A stretch of 64,000 nt of DNA from Tethya wilhelma. Taxonomy: Eukaryota > Porifera > Demospongiae > Tethyida > Tethyidae. The DNA lies in contig CAXIPT010000002.1 in the NCBI GenBank assembly GCA_964030475.1, positions 3,783,959-3,847,958 of the forward strand, in the 5' to 3' direction. How positions within the stretch are numbered: position 1 is the stretch's first letter; each line of letters opens with the position of its first letter. Position numbers and translations under genes: made by a program. The notes beneath the pieces are model-generated. The model made no database searches and was not told the origin of the DNA. It was given only the letters and a program-made list of their open reading frames with translations. Below, one piece after another: positions 1 to 24,020 of the stretch.

Positions 1-177
1 ATTCCAATCATTCAATGTTCAATAATTGGATTCTTATTTCATTAATTGGACATTCTTGTTTTCTTAATTGCATTCCTGTGTTCAATAATTGCATTCTTTG
101 TTTACTAATTGCATTCCAAGCATTTTTTCCATGCCAATTATCCACATTCTCACACACACACACACACACACTCACAG

Positions 178-478
178 CCTCAGAGTGAGCTTCGTCTTGA
201 GGACACCAGCTCTGCCATCTCAGTATGTCACTGCCTCGCAATGGGAGCCTTTGACTACCACAAGAAGAACAGTGTCCTCAGAGTGACCACCTCAGAATGG
301 CAGTCCTTCCTGCTACAGGCTGGGTGAGCAGTGTAGCAGCTTCAGTAGTGTTGAACTGTTTGCTGTATAACTAGGAAGTTTTCTGAAGTTGTTTGTGTAT
401 CATTTGTGATTAGCTTGTTAGCTTCCCTATTTGTAGCTTGTTGTGGTTCTTATGTACTCCAATAAACACACACTGTTT

Positions 479-516
<38 letters not shown>

Positions 517-1596
517 GTGACACCATGGACATGCAGCAGTGGATAGGAGCCATCAACAAGGCGGCCGCCCGCTATTCCTCCCCTCCCTTAGCTGCTCCGA
601 TCTCCTCCAGCAGTGGATTCCAGCGACCCACCTTCCCGCTAGCTCCCACTAGGAACAGTCTAGAAGACCAGATATCAGCACACGAATCAAAGGTAATGGA
701 TACCGTATGGTGGGAAAGTTTTGCCGTATTGTATGGGCATTGCGCAATTCATCCGCAAAAGTTAAAATGCAAAAATCTTTGATGAGAGACATCCATAAAT
801 GTTAGACATGTACGTATGTTACGGAGAATTTCACGGATAGGAAAACTTTCGTGGATGGATCGTGATTTGCGGAAACTACGAAAGTTAAACCCCGCGAAAC
901 TTTCCCGCTATACTGTATTCCATCTACAGTATGTGTATGTACAGTATATTATGATGGAAAAATACTTTGCTTGCTTGCCTTTGCTTTGTTGGTGTGCTTT
1001 TAAAGGAATGAATTAATGTTTTTTTGTTGTCATTTTCTTTCAGGCCAAGTCACTAGAAAAGGATTTGATAGAACACCAAGCTTACAAGCCAACAGGCTCA
1101 AAAGCCAAACACAACCAACTGCAAGTAAGGAACACAGACAAAAAATGATCATGTGATCACATGAAAAGTTATTACAGAATATATTAGTTTTTCAGCATGG
1201 TGGAGAAAGAGTCAGCCTTTTGAATAGAACCATAATTATAATGAGCCCTCTCTCACACACACACACACTCACCTACAGAACTGGTTTGACAAGTTTGAAT
1301 ATCTTCAGTTCGAATCAAACCGTTTCCGTATCTACCTAGCCTCTATCACGTCAGACACCATCATAGACTTCAACGCTCCTCTTCCCAGCGGCCTTGTCCC
1401 CTCCCCCAGCATCAGTACCCTTGCTACCCCAGGCACCGGCGAAGACTCCGAACTCTACAGGGCTAGTTTGACTCCGCCCCATTCCCCCTCTCGCTCGAGA
1501 CACGCTCTCGGAGGAGCTAGTGGGAGTGGCCAAAAGAAACCCTCGTCGCCGTTGGTTACGGTGAAGGGGAAAGGTGTTAGACAGAATCACAGTTAG
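178..1596 (+). CDS. PSD: EFA6/PSD-like Arf6 guanine nucleotide exchange factor, C-terminal exons (5' part outside window)
   Basis: Exons 178-323, 518-692, 1044-1124 and 1279-1596 join in frame and end at TAG 1594-1596. The product reads through the end of a PH domain (VLRVTTSEWQSFLLQAG, then MQQWIGAINKAAARYSSPP) and an acidic/basic helical stretch (SLEDQISAHESK, SLEKDLIEHQAY, NWFDKFEYLQFESNRFRIYL). This order of PH end, SxEEQ..HE helix and EY..FE.xRxxxY is that of the PSD/EFA6 family, which activates Arf6 at the plasma membrane and links membrane traffic to cortical actin. The catalytic Sec7 domain lies upstream of the window. The Ser/Pro-rich tail after residue IIDF is not conserved in what I know of the family. 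Three successive acceptors are preceded by (CA)n instead of a normal pyrimidine tract. Family assignment is strong; orthology to a single vertebrate PSD paralogue cannot be decided. Confidence 0.85.
701..917. mobile_element. MITE-like element, TACCGTAT family, in a PSD intron
   Basis: The left end TACCGTATGGTGGGAAAG is mirrored imperfectly at the right end (CTTTCCCGCTATACTGTA). The interior shares a GTTACGGAGAATTTC block and an AAAGTTAAACCC block with the element at 32082-32294. About 217 bp, no coding capacity, lies within the intron 693-1043. Confidence 0.6.
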
Positions 1597-2247
1597 GAGA
1601 AAAGTTTTTTTTTTTCCGATTTAGCAAATCGTTTTTTTTTTTCTTGTTTTTTTTCCTTTTATATTCTTTTGGAGTGATTTGGTATGTATTCGTTTGTATT
1701 CTTTGGGTGTGTGTGGGTGTGTGTGTGTGTGTGTGTAGTTGTGTCACGTGATCTCAAAGCTGTGGTCACATGATCTGCATGTGAGCTATGTTATGCAAAG
1801 CTGATTGTACTATTGATTTGTGTTCAATGACACGCAAACACTTTGAGATTGCTATAATAAATGTAATTTTTGACCATGTTTTAACTCTCTGTATAATAAA
1901 TTATAATAATTGTACTTTGTGATTCAAAATAAAAGTGCTTGGGCATGCTTTAAATAATGTTATATGAAATTATGCTAATTTGATTATACCGCAGATATTT
2001 CATTGCTCTGATGCGCGATATGCATCGATCGATGGGATCCCACATGACTACGCACTTGCCCAGATTGAGCTTGTGCGCATGCCCACCAAATTGCAAAGCC
2101 ATGCAAGGTAGAATAAGGTATAATAAGGTAGAATAAGGTAGGTAGGTCTAATGCAATTAAATTCCTGGACCCTTATACAAACCGCAATGTAGTGTGTCAA
2201 ATGTTTGGGAGTGTACCGTATCTTTTGCCAGCACACCATAGCTAGTC
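1597..2247. other. PSD 3' UTR and intergenic spacer to the first NLR gene
   Basis: Homopolymer T runs and a (GT)n tract at about 1706-1736 follow the PSD stop codon. AATAAA at 1928-1933 is the best polyadenylation signal. At 2104-2145 a short imperfect tandem of AATAAGGTAG units lies about 100 bp before the NLR start. No TATA motif is clear. Confidence 0.5.
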
Positions 2248-7613
<5,366 letters not shown>

Positions 7614-7645
7614 AAATTGCCACAGCTCAGAGATCACATACATAC

Positions 7646-8075
7646 CTTTAAGTGATTCTGCAAATCCTCTGATTCTGTCGGCCATTTCAAACTGGTACCA
7701 TCCATCCAGCTGCCATATCAACCATCTCCACGAAGCATAGGGACATAGCAACAACCAGAATCGAACCACTGCACGCATTTCTTCATCTTCGTTTGAACAA
7801 ACTTTAATAATCTTCCCATATTGTTTATTAGAAATAAGGAGTATGTTCTGAGCTACCCATTCAGATCTGCTCCAGTTGTCTGAAAGAGTCTTCCAAATGT
7901 CAGAGTGTTCAGCAGAACCAGCTGTTGGCACACACTGTAGAATATCCACCACATTCTCTACTGTGAGATCAAGTCTTGGACGTTTGGCAGCGCTAGCAGT
8001 AGCATCTGTTGCTTCACTGTAAGAAGATGGCGTCCTGTTTACAATTGCAGACAGTCTAGCAAATTTACTAGACAT
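7646..8075 (-). pseudogene. Orphan first exon of a triple-Death family gene (D1a)
   Basis: Reading on the minus strand from ATG 8075 (an in-frame ATG also lies at 8144) gives an N-terminal leader, then LDLTVENVVDILQCVP and a complete first-type Death-like module with CSNEDEEMRAVVRFWLLL and CPYASWRWLIWQLDGW. It is very close to exon 1 of D1b and D3. The exon ends in AAAG followed by a good donor (gtatg) at 7645. No second or third module and no LPLP tail follow: 80 bp further on lies the interrupted kinase exon of NLR-kinase gene 1. I read it as a duplicated fragment; it might still be transcribed. The two truncations meet in the interval 7557-7645. Confidence 0.7.
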
Positions 8076-8335
8076 TTTTAAACAGCAAACTTTGGCTGCT
8101 GCAAAAACTGGTAAGGGGTTAATTGGCACATGATAATTATGCACACTCTAGCTTTATTCTAGTTCTCTTAATAATCATGACGTCAGTAAAATTTGCATCC
8201 TGTGTAAAAGGATGCAAGAAACGTCACTAGTACATGCAGGGGGTACTTCTAGGAATTATGATCACATCCAGGATAAAAAGGTCATGATGATGACAGTACA
8301 AAAATTAACATTACTGTGGGTACATTAATTTCCTG

Positions 8336-9865
8336 CTAACTGTTCATGAGGATCACTCTGTGAACTATGTCTGACTTAAATCTTGAAGGAAGTGGTAGAG
8401 AATTTGTTAGTTCAGGCGAGTGCTTTACATTCGAGACTATCTCATTCATACACAACTCTTGAAGAGAAAGATCTGGTTTTGTATCTGAAGGTGACAACAA
8501 AAAAAACCACAAGGCTATAAAGCGACATACTGGTCACGAGAAATGACATACATACTGAGATAACGAAGGTTAAACAATTTTCACTTAGTACCTTTTTCGA
8601 TGTATTTCATATTTATATCAGCAACGACACCATACACACCACTCATGTACATTACATAAGACACCTGTCTCCAGGTAGGTGCTGGATGCCTGGGGTGTCG
8701 TCCTAAGTACTTTTCAAACAAAGTAGAAGCTTTTTCGTGTGCATCAAGGTGTTGCCACATTCTTTCAAAGTGTACATAGTAACTTTCCAGTTGCAACCAC
8801 TCGCACACCAATTTAAGCATGTCTTTATCTTCTATCACAGATTTCATTTTCTGATCGTAATTTAGAATGTTTTTAACAGTTAGCGATAAATCTAGGGAAA
8901 AAAGAAAGTAATTAGTAAGCTATGAGAAAGTGAAGCATGGTTGCTTGGCCACCATTTTGTTTAACTTCCGGCCGGGTGGAAATTAATTAAGGATGCGTTC
9001 GTGTAGACTACACCTCTTTATGGGGAAGGCATGGGAATGAGGTTAGATATAGCTACAACTCACCTTGTGGAGAGAATGGAAAATTCTTTTTCATCGATTC
9101 AACAATTCCTACCTGTCTCATATACCTGGGTCGATGTAACTCGTGCTGATGAATAATACCGGCAAGATTCTTCCAGGTCTGAACAAACGGCGAATAAGAC
9201 ACCCAATACTTTATCATTTCTTTTGCATGCTCGTCCAATTGAGAACCTTTCATCGTGCAGAGGTCTGGATCACAACAGGGCATCAGTTCCCTGAGACTCA
9301 TTGGGATGTTGAGAGACTTCTGAAGAGAATGGTGGCCATAACGTTCATTGATGATTTCTGTGCTTAGAATGGTGCAGACATTTTCAAACGTAAGAGTTGG
9401 TTCTGAAAAAAATTTCCAAATTTAAAATAACGTAAAATTCTGTCATTGTGACAATACACACACCTTCGGGTGGCTCAGCAAATGGTCGTATTTCATTGGC
9501 CAGTTCAAACTGGTACCATCCATCCAGTTGCCATATCACCATCTCCATGAAGCGTAGGGACATAGCAATAGCCAGAATCGAACCACTGCACGCATTTCTT
9601 CATCTTCGTTTGAACATACTCCCACAATATCCACATACTCTTCATAAGGTATTTGAAACACATCCATAGCAGTCCATTGCGATCTGCTCCAGTCGCTTGG
9701 AAGATATCTCCACACAGCTGAGTGTTCGGCAGAACCAACTGTTGGCACACACTGTAGAAGATTCACTACATTCTCTACTGTGAGATCAAGACTAGGAGGT
9801 TCAGTAGTTGAGGTCCCATCACAGACTGTTATATGACTGGATGACATTAGTATAGTCTTAATCAT
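8336..9865 (-). CDS. Triple Death-like module protein D1b, one apparent frameshift in module 1
   Basis: Exons (minus) 9865-9464, 9402-9064, 8891-8592 and 8484-8336 all join in phase 1. Module 1 has CPYASWRW, module 2 starts EPTLTFENV and has SYSPFVQTWKNLAG, and module 3 starts DLSLTVKNI and has HPAPTWRQVSY. The last exon gives LSLQELC and NSLPLPSRFKSDI, then a stop. The W-L-x-L-x-P-x-ASW core, with I...C..D.E.M upstream, has the periodicity of a Death domain, but I cannot assign a named family. Near 9537 a single T is missing relative to D1a and D3 (GGAGATGGTGATATGG against GGAGATGGTTGATATGG), giving a TGA at once. Restoring phase makes all four exons join. It is divergently paired with NLR-kinase gene 2. 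Confidence 0.7.
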
Positions 9866-10275
9866 GGTCTGCTTAGGGCAACTTCAAAACATTCACTTGA
9901 TCTTTTTGAAAATAGTAGACATCTGGATTGAAATGCTGCAATAATACATTGCAAATAAATAATACTAATAAATAAATAATAATGCATAAATACATTATAA
10001 TAAATGTAATTTTTGACCATGTTTTAACTCTCTCTCCAGTATCCTTAATAATAATCATAATAATGAATGATTAATAATGCTTCGTGGTTTTAATACAGAG
10101 TTTTAGTTTTAATATGAATCTGACTACTCACGTGCGCCTATCGAGCGCGCGTTTCCTTTTGTGCGGATGCTCACCAACGACATTCCGGCGTTGTCAACGC
10201 CGGAATGCAAAGAAATACAATTCCCGTCCCTTATATAAAACAAAACCAACTGAGTGAACTGCTAGCATATTTGTC
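9866..10275. promoter_or_regulatory. Shared divergent promoter region between D1b and NLR-kinase gene 2
   Basis: The 410-bp interval separates start codons on opposite strands. TATATAAA at 10232-10239 lies 36 bp before the NLR-kinase ATG, so the 5' UTR would be very short. A perfect 12-bp inverted repeat with a 3-nt spacer (CATTCCGGCGTT, 10181-10192 and 10196-10207) lies about 25 bp further upstream. The half-site holds CCGGAA, the core of ETS-type sites. The D1b side is AT-rich without a clear TATA box. Regulatory role is inference. Confidence 0.45.
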
Positions 10276-16605
<6,330 letters not shown>

Positions 16606-17082
16606 TAGTGTGTACATGTGAATGTATTATAATTATATAACTATTTGAACGTGCACACTAGACACTAGATCAGTTTTAATTAATTTGCTATATATTGCAA
16701 CAAAAAGTATATAATATTATATTCCTGAGTATTATATGACATTGTATTTGAATTTTCTATTATTGTATATATATACATTAATAAAATAATAATTAATTAT
16801 TAATAAATTTTTTCCTTCATGCCAACTAAGTAAGATCACAACCATGCAAGTTTAACCACTTTAATAAATGATTTTATTATGACATATATAGTTCTATTTT
16901 TAGGTTCATAAAAATTACGTCATGAATAATGTGAACATAATAATTATTCAGGATTCTTCAAATTTGATTCGATATCCTTGAAGATACGTATTTTCCTTGG
17001 AAATACACATATAAAAAAAATACATGTATGTAACTTTTAAAGAGAAAAATAAGTTACACGATCGAGGCTTCACTTTATTTAA

Positions 17083-17203
17083 CTATGTTTTGATCATTGA
17101 TTTCATTACTTCTGGAAGAGGTAGAGAGTCCAGGTCATCACTAGAGGTCAGAGAAGATGATATCACTTGAATGCACAGATCTTGAAGACTGGGCAGTTCT
17201 AAG

Positions 17204-17240
<37 letters not shown>

Positions 17241-19592
17241 TGATACGTAATAATAAAAAAGCATATAATTATGTACATACAATCACATACACGTACTAAC
17301 TTTTACTAACTACCTTTGACTTTCTCTTGATGACTCTCAATATCTCATAAACTCTGAGTAAGTCCCCATCATCAAGATAAATTGAACCCAAGCTGTACAA
17401 ATTATAAGCCAATTGCCGCCATGAAGGAGCAGGATGGTGGGCCAAGTAATACCCAAGGAGCTTTTCCATCTCTTCTTGGACTGTCAGCTCCTCATTATCA
17501 GCTGATGAGTCTTCACCAAATATGTCTTCTTGTGAGGACTGAGGCAGGTCTAGCAATGCTGGGTCAAACACTAAATCACCCAGGACAGCTTTGATATTGG
17601 AAACAGTGAAAGTAGGATCTACGTTGACAAAAGATAAAGTAGCAAACAATATAGTCTCATTCCCAGGCTCTCACCATTGTGTGTGTAAAGTCAAAGGTGA
17701 TATCCTGGAAACAAGGCTAATGTAAAAAGTCATCATAATTACTATGGGTCATTCCATGTCAAATCAACATACAAATCAGTAATCAATTTCAGTAATCACA
17801 TGCACTAAGGTAAGGTATATACATGTTCACCAAGTTTTGGCAAAATCCATGACAGGCATACCATTTGTGTGTTGATTTGACATGGAATGACCCCTATGAC
17901 ATTCAGTTTGAGTATCACGCTAACCTAGGTAGCGAAGTATATACCCACCAGAGGTTATTTAACTGTGCACTGTTTTCTTTGGATAAAATCTGTTCATTCA
18001 TTATTCATACCTGGTACAGTCTTCAAGTGTTTCTTTGCAAGTTCCAAAGCATCTGTTCTATTCTCAAGATAGAGTCCACCAGCTAACACCTCCCAGGATG
18101 CCAGGGGGGATTCCAACCACGATGAAATAGAAGACTCTTTAGACCTTTGATGGCTGTCTCCTTGTGCTCCAAACTGTCTAGTGACGCTACTAAATTGAAG
18201 TGGAGATGACTTGAGACAATTAGCTACTCCTGTCTCTACACTCATTAACACTGCTGACACATTCTCCACTGTAAGAGAAGGATCTGTGGACATATATAAA
18301 GAGATGCACTGTAAGTTTAGACTTAAATTATAGAGATATCATTGCTGAGCTGGCAAGTCTGTTAAAGTATACACTTGTGTGAAGTTGTGTCATACAATTT
18401 CATGATTTTTGCAGTCACGATTCAATCTTAATGTGTAATAGACTTCCAGTCTGTAATGATCAATGTTCCCCAAAAATTTAAACTAAACTTCTTGCTAAAA
18501 TGACCATATCGCAAAAAATTTGGACTAGCAAAAATTTCCTACCATACATGCACACCCTACAATTAAGTACTATGAACCCACCTAGATAGATAGATACCTG
18601 TACGAGGGAAACCTAAAACCTACAACCTAATGCTGATACTTGCACATAGCTTTGTATACATGCAGGGAAACCTGGCTTGAGAATGCCACCGGAAGTGAAA
18701 TATGATACTTTTCTTATTGGACAAAATAGCTAACTTTGACTGGTAAGGTGTAGGAAGCTGGAAAAACAACCAAAAGAATGGGGAGAACGAGCGCTTTCCG
18801 ATGGTGCTTGAAATTTTGAAATCAGTTGGATAATATTACTCAATTTTTTCTTATAAGGAAGTTATTAATTTTTCTACTGGCATTCTCAAACTAGATGGAT
18901 CGACTTAAACGCTGATACTTGTACAGGGAAGCCTAGAACATCTTAAGTCAGTGCTATCATACAGGTATGTACCTCTAACAACTCCAGCTGGTTCAGTAAA
19001 CCTTCTTATAGAGTCAGCCAAATGGTGCACATTGCCTTGATGAGGATGTTCCTCATCCATACGCCATCGCCACGAGGCATAAGGACACACCTCCATCCAA
19101 ACTTGAACCACTTTCTCAAGTCCTTCTTATTCTTCAGTTTTTGTTGCGGAGGATGTTTCGATGTCGTCCATTATGACGTGAGAGATGCCCAACAAAGCCC
19201 CTCCCATCCATCTCCATCTTATGTTGTTATAGGACCACCAGTAGTCCCAGTGGTGGAGCTGAGTCAGCACCATCACCACATTTGGGAGATTGAAACGACC
19301 ATCAAGATCTGGGATCTGAAGGGGATAAACGTACACACAGCAAAAGAACCAACGAATAAATAATGCATAGCAGTGGAGGAATCAAGCATTTGATAAATGT
19401 ACACACATCAAGAGAACATATATAATTGTGCGATTGTTTAGCCTCAAGTCAATGCAACTTGTTCTCACTTATAATACATTCTGTACTATATGTCTGTGAT
19501 TGTGAAGTTTATAATTATTATAAATTTATTCTTACTAGTGTGGTTCCTCTAGGTGGTGTGGGGTAGAAATCTAACATACTATCATCAGACAT
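17083..19592 (-). CDS. Triple Death-like module protein D2, in-frame stop in module 1
   Basis: Exons (minus) 19592-19536 (MSDDSMLDFYPTPPRGTTL), 19315-18973, 18283-18011, 17618-17307 and 17198-17083 join in consistent phase. Module 1 has CPYASWRW, module 2 starts DPSLTVENV and has SPLASWEVLAG, and module 3 starts DPTFTVSNI and has HPAPSWRQLAY. The tail reads PSLQDLC and DSLPLPEVMKSMIKT, then a stop. In module 1 a TAA (19127-19129) interrupts ATKTEE-stop-EGLEKVVQVW without changing frame, exactly where relatives have an acidic residue. So the gene is either a recent pseudogene, polymorphic, or misassembled. The donor of the module 3 exon is ambiguous; gtaaaa at 17306 gives the right phase. The gene is head-to-head with NLR gene 3. 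Function is unknown; adaptor by Death-fold contacts is inference. Confidence 0.65.
17746..17893. mobile_element. 148-bp MITE with 30-bp inverted ends in a D2 intron
   Basis: GGGTCATTCCATGTCAAATC at the left end is matched by its inverse at the right end over 30 bp with one mismatch. CTAT flanks both sides (17742-17745 and 17894-17897) as a possible target duplication. No coding capacity. Confidence 0.75.
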
Positions 19593-19837
19593 TATATTCT
19601 TCACTCTTGATCTTCTTCATGGAAAATTTAATACAGCGACTTGAGGGTTAAATTTAAATTTTGTTTATGTAGCAACGCCCCTTTTTGCTTACCCATCTGG
19701 AAACGCCCCTTTTTTGGCTCATTCAGTTGCAGTTGTTTGGTTCGTCTCCTCTTCTGTTTAACAGATCACTCATCATCACCCTACAAAGGAGAAGTTTTCT
19801 AAGCAAATTTATCATTGATCCTGCAGCTGAGTCCGGC
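19593..19837. promoter_or_regulatory. Shared divergent promoter region between D2 and NLR gene 3
   Basis: The 245-bp interval separates opposed start codons. It holds two copies of an ACGCCCCTTTTT block (about 19675 and 19702), resembling GC/CACC-box sites. No TATA box is clear. Regulatory function is inference. Confidence 0.4.
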
Positions 19838-22800
19838 ATGGCAGCATTGGCAGCAAACACACATGAAATAGGTATATGAAATAAATGTCTATCACTGTTT
19901 AGGCTATACTGCCTATAGTACAGTTTACTTTGTCTGGTGCCCACACTACAGTTTACTTTACTAGTAGCTACGTCATAAAAAATTTGTGAGTGATTGATCA
20001 TGTTGATATTGCATAATGAATAGCAGCTTCTGTTCATTATGAACCAGCAACTGCATGTCATGCTTGCATGTTCACGCTTCACTATGAATTGTTGATTTAT
20101 GATTATAGATAATGATGATTTCTTTGAAGTGACGCACTATTTGAAGAAATTGAAACCTAGTCAGACAACGACACTTGGCAGTCTGCTAGGACTAGATCTC
20201 GATTCTATCAACTATATGACCACCCTGCCTGATGACATGGTGAGAGCTTGGCTACGAAAAGAACACAAGGTGACTGATACGTGTGGACACACCCTGACAT
20301 GGGAGGTATTGGTTGACAAGCTGAGGATAATGGGTCAGAATGGAGTTGCCAATGAGATTGCTAAAGACAAGTGTCAACAAAGTAAGTGCAGCTTTGCATT
20401 ATTATTATGCTTGAAGTTATTATAATATTTATATACACAATTTCTGAGTGAAACTTTAATATTGCAGGTTTTCACTCGTCATGCCGAGTTAAGTAATCAC
20501 CACTTAATAATCTCATAAAATTATGATAACTTTTGTAATATTATAATAGGAGCTACCAAGACAAATACTACTTTACAATCTTCTGATGTTGGGACTCAAG
20601 GGTTAATTTTAAAGCCACCAGATCTGTCTGCTTCTGTCCTTGAACACTATGCCTACTACCTCCGATCTTACTTCACACGCAACAGAGAACCAGCTGATAA
20701 GTGGCCAGAAATAGAAGCAAAAGAATATATCCGGTTAGCTGTAGTCAATAATGATTCTCATCGAACTGATTTAGAAGAATTTCGCAAAGCAACTATCCAT
20801 GGGTCAATTGATGATATCTTAGAGTCAAAAGCTCCCTTTGAATTTAGTGATTTACTAAGGCCTAACACAATTGATGATAAAGAGTATGTATATGTATATC
20901 CTATAAGATGTCTTCTTTTAGAAGGGGCTCCTGGAATTGGTAAGTCCACCATGTCATGGGAGGTTTGCTGTAAATGGGGAAATGGAGAGCTTTTCCAAGA
21001 GTACTCCCTGGTTGTCATGCTTCGATTTCGTGACTCATGGGTCCAAAAGGTCAAAAGATTATCAGATATGTTCCGTTACCCTGGTGAGCCTGAAATGCAA
21101 CAAGAAGTAGCTAGGCAAATCAGACAAACACAAGGAAAAGGTGTGCTGTTCATTCTTGAAGGATTTGATGAAGCACCAGCTTCTTTGAGAGATAAAGATT
21201 CATTGTTTTTTGAGCTTTTCAAAGGATCACTCCTTCCAAATGCCACAGTGATGGTGACAACTCGTCCCAGTGCTAGTTATAATCTTCGGAGATATTGTAA
21301 AGGTAAGTCATCACGGAGAATTGAAGTGCTAGGATTTGGAAAAAAGGAAATCAATGAGTACATTGAAGTTCACTTCAGCCAACTTGAAAGCACTCTTAAG
21401 CTTCCTGTTGAAGATTTTCACAAGTACCTTGAACTTTATCCTCACATCTATAGCATGATGTATGTCCCATTGAACAGTGCTATAGTCACACACATGTATC
21501 AAGACTGTAAATCAACTTCCACTCTAGTCCCTCAAACCATGACCCAACTTTATACAGCCCTTGTCAAAACATTGCTCCTTCGTTACCTTAAAGACAGAGA
21601 GGAATACAAAGATCTTGAAATCAATCATTTCAGTGACCTACCTCAGCCTGTATTAGCAATGTTCTGTCAAGTATGCCAGTTAGCATATCATGGAATTACT
21701 AAACGAGTGAAAGAGATAATTTTCTCAGGCCTTCCAAAAGATTTTGACTCCCTTGGTCTAATGCAGTCTGTTTCTGAGCTTTACATTGACAAAGGAGCTT
21801 CAGTGTCTCATAACTTTCTTCACCTCACTATCCAAGAATTCTTAGCTGCTTATCATCTTTCAACACTTAGTGAAGATGAACAAGTAGCTTTTCTTGAGAA
21901 GAATTTTAAGAGACAAACACAAATGACAAAGTTCTTAGCTGGTCTTTGTGAGCAAAACCCAAAACCAGTTTGTACAGTTCTTGAAAAGAATAAAAGGTGC
22001 ACACCGGATGGACAATGGAACATTGAATTATTTGAGCTCCATCTGTTGTTTGAATTACATAATCCTCAAGAACTTCAGGCCACAGTGTTTAAGTCTCAAA
22101 ACCCATTTATTGGTTTTACAGAATGGTACATTAATATTATTAGTGATGATGAGGAATGTGTTCCCTATATCCCTGTGGAGGAGCCTGAGAAGGATTGGTT
22201 TGAGGAGGAGGAGGAGGAACAATATAATCATGACTCTGACAATGAACCATTCAGTCAGTTTAATTTATTTGACTTCTATGTACTAGGTTACATTATTCTA
22301 GTCTCAAATTGCAAGTGGACAATAGGTATTGATACTAGAAAAGATGACTCCTTTACTTTGGAGAATCTCTTGGAAAGTTTTTCAATGCACCAGCTTCAAG
22401 AAGATAGGCCTGGGAGATTTGGACCAGCTGCACATGTAACTGAATTGGTATACGAAACAATTGATGCTTGTCACTTTACCAAGTTTCCTTCGTTTCCTAA
22501 CCTGGAACATTTGCATATTCGATATCTTAGTGAATTTGATTCCAGAACAAGAAATATTCTTGCTTGTTTAGATGACCTACATATCACTCTAACAGTGTAT
22601 GAATTGAGTGGGTGGGGGAAGAAGGAGGAATTCATGCTTTTGTGCGATTTGCTGGAATCATCACACTATAGGATTAAAAGCTTTGATGTTTCTATTCATG
22701 ATCCTCTGGCTAAAGCTGACTATTTTCAATCCTATTTTAGCCGTTCAAGAAAGTCCTCTATACCACATTGGCCTAGGCTTGACATAAAATATACAGTTAG

Positions 22801-23716
22801 CTCATCATTAATAATTATGCTTGCAAAATGTTTAGAAGTAAACACTACTTTGACTAGACTCAATTTTAATCATTGTAACTTAGGGATCCATGGAATAGCT
22901 TGCTTAGTGAGGTCTATTCAACATAACACCACACTAAAATCTCTCTCTTTTTCTGAATGGGACAGCAGATATGAATATAGAAAAGGTTTAAACTTGTGGC
23001 CACATGAACATGCTAATGAACTACAGTTTATGCTCATCAAAAATAAAACTTTAGTAGTGCTAAGTCTAATTCCTTGTGATCTTGACAGTCAGGATGTTGT
23101 TCGCTTAGCTGAAGGTCTGAAAGAAAATTCAACTGTTAAAGAATTGTATCTCAATAATAACAAAGCTGGCAATGAAGGTGCTTCTGCAATAGGCAAAGCA
23201 CTGACGCACAATTCAACACTGGTATTGTTGAGTCTTGATAATAACTCTATTTGCAATGAAGGAACTACTGCATTAGTTGATGGACTGAAGAGAAATTCAT
23301 CACTCCACACCTTATCCCTTGATGGTAACTCCATTGGCAATGAAGGAGCTACTGTGTTAGCTGAAGGACTGAAGAGAAATGAATCACTAATGTGTTTATA
23401 TATCAAGTACAATTTAATTGGCAATAAAGGATTCACAGCATTACTTGAAGCATTAAACCACAATTCGACACTAAAACATTTGGACCTTAGAGATAATCCG
23501 GTTGGAGGTAAAGATGAGCTAGAAGCAATGACCAGTATTCTCACTTTGACATTAATAAAAAGAGATTGGGTATGGCCATGGTTGAAAACAAAAAATGGTG
23601 CTAGTGTAGTTGTTGATGAGAATGATTTTTGTAATGTAAATGGAATTCTCCCGCTTGCACCGTTATACTGTGCTCAGCGACTATCACACCATCACCGCAA
23701 CTGTACATTAATGTAG
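19838..23716 (+). CDS. NLR gene 3: Death, NACHT, LRR receptor without kinase
   Basis: Exons 19838-19871, 20109-20381 and 20550-23716 join in phase 1 throughout and give 1157 codons plus a stop, with no break. A short N-terminus (MAALAANTHEI) leads into a Death domain (FFEVTHYLKKLKP, LGSLLGLDLDSINYM, HTLTWEVLVDKL). This domain is encoded by a phase 1-1 exon and differs from the Death domain of genes 1 and 2. NACHT follows with Walker A GAPGIGKS at residues 228-235, Walker B LFILEGFDEA and the TTRPSAS sensor. The middle has an acidic run (EEEEEEQ) not seen in the other two. The RI-type LRRs resemble those of genes 1 and 2. The sequence diverges just after ASVVVD..., where the others enter the Pro-rich linker to their kinase; here it ends NCTLM. 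There is no acylation signal. It is the only intact NLR of the three and is likely a cytosolic sensor. Confidence 0.88.
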
Positions 23717-23939
23717 ACAAATAATGTTGTTCTTGCACTAACAAACTCATGCACATGCAACCATTAAAATTTTGTTTGAATCATTGTGCTAGTGCTGTAT
23801 AACAATTAATTTCATTACAAAAATAACTAAGTGTTATAATTATAGTATTATAAGTGTATTACAATCAAGTTTCATTATAGTATAATAGGTGTCTGTGCTT
23901 AAAATTAAATTAATTTGTGCTTTGTAAAAATATTTTTCG

Positions 23940-23981
23940 CTATCTGTGAAATGAGATTCCTGGTACTAGAAATATTGATGT

Positions 23982-24020
<39 letters not shown>

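Noticed and set aside
23717..23939. Kinase exons downstream of NLR gene 3
   Set aside because: No glycine-loop, HCD or DFG coding sequence occurs on the plus strand before the converging CDK gene.
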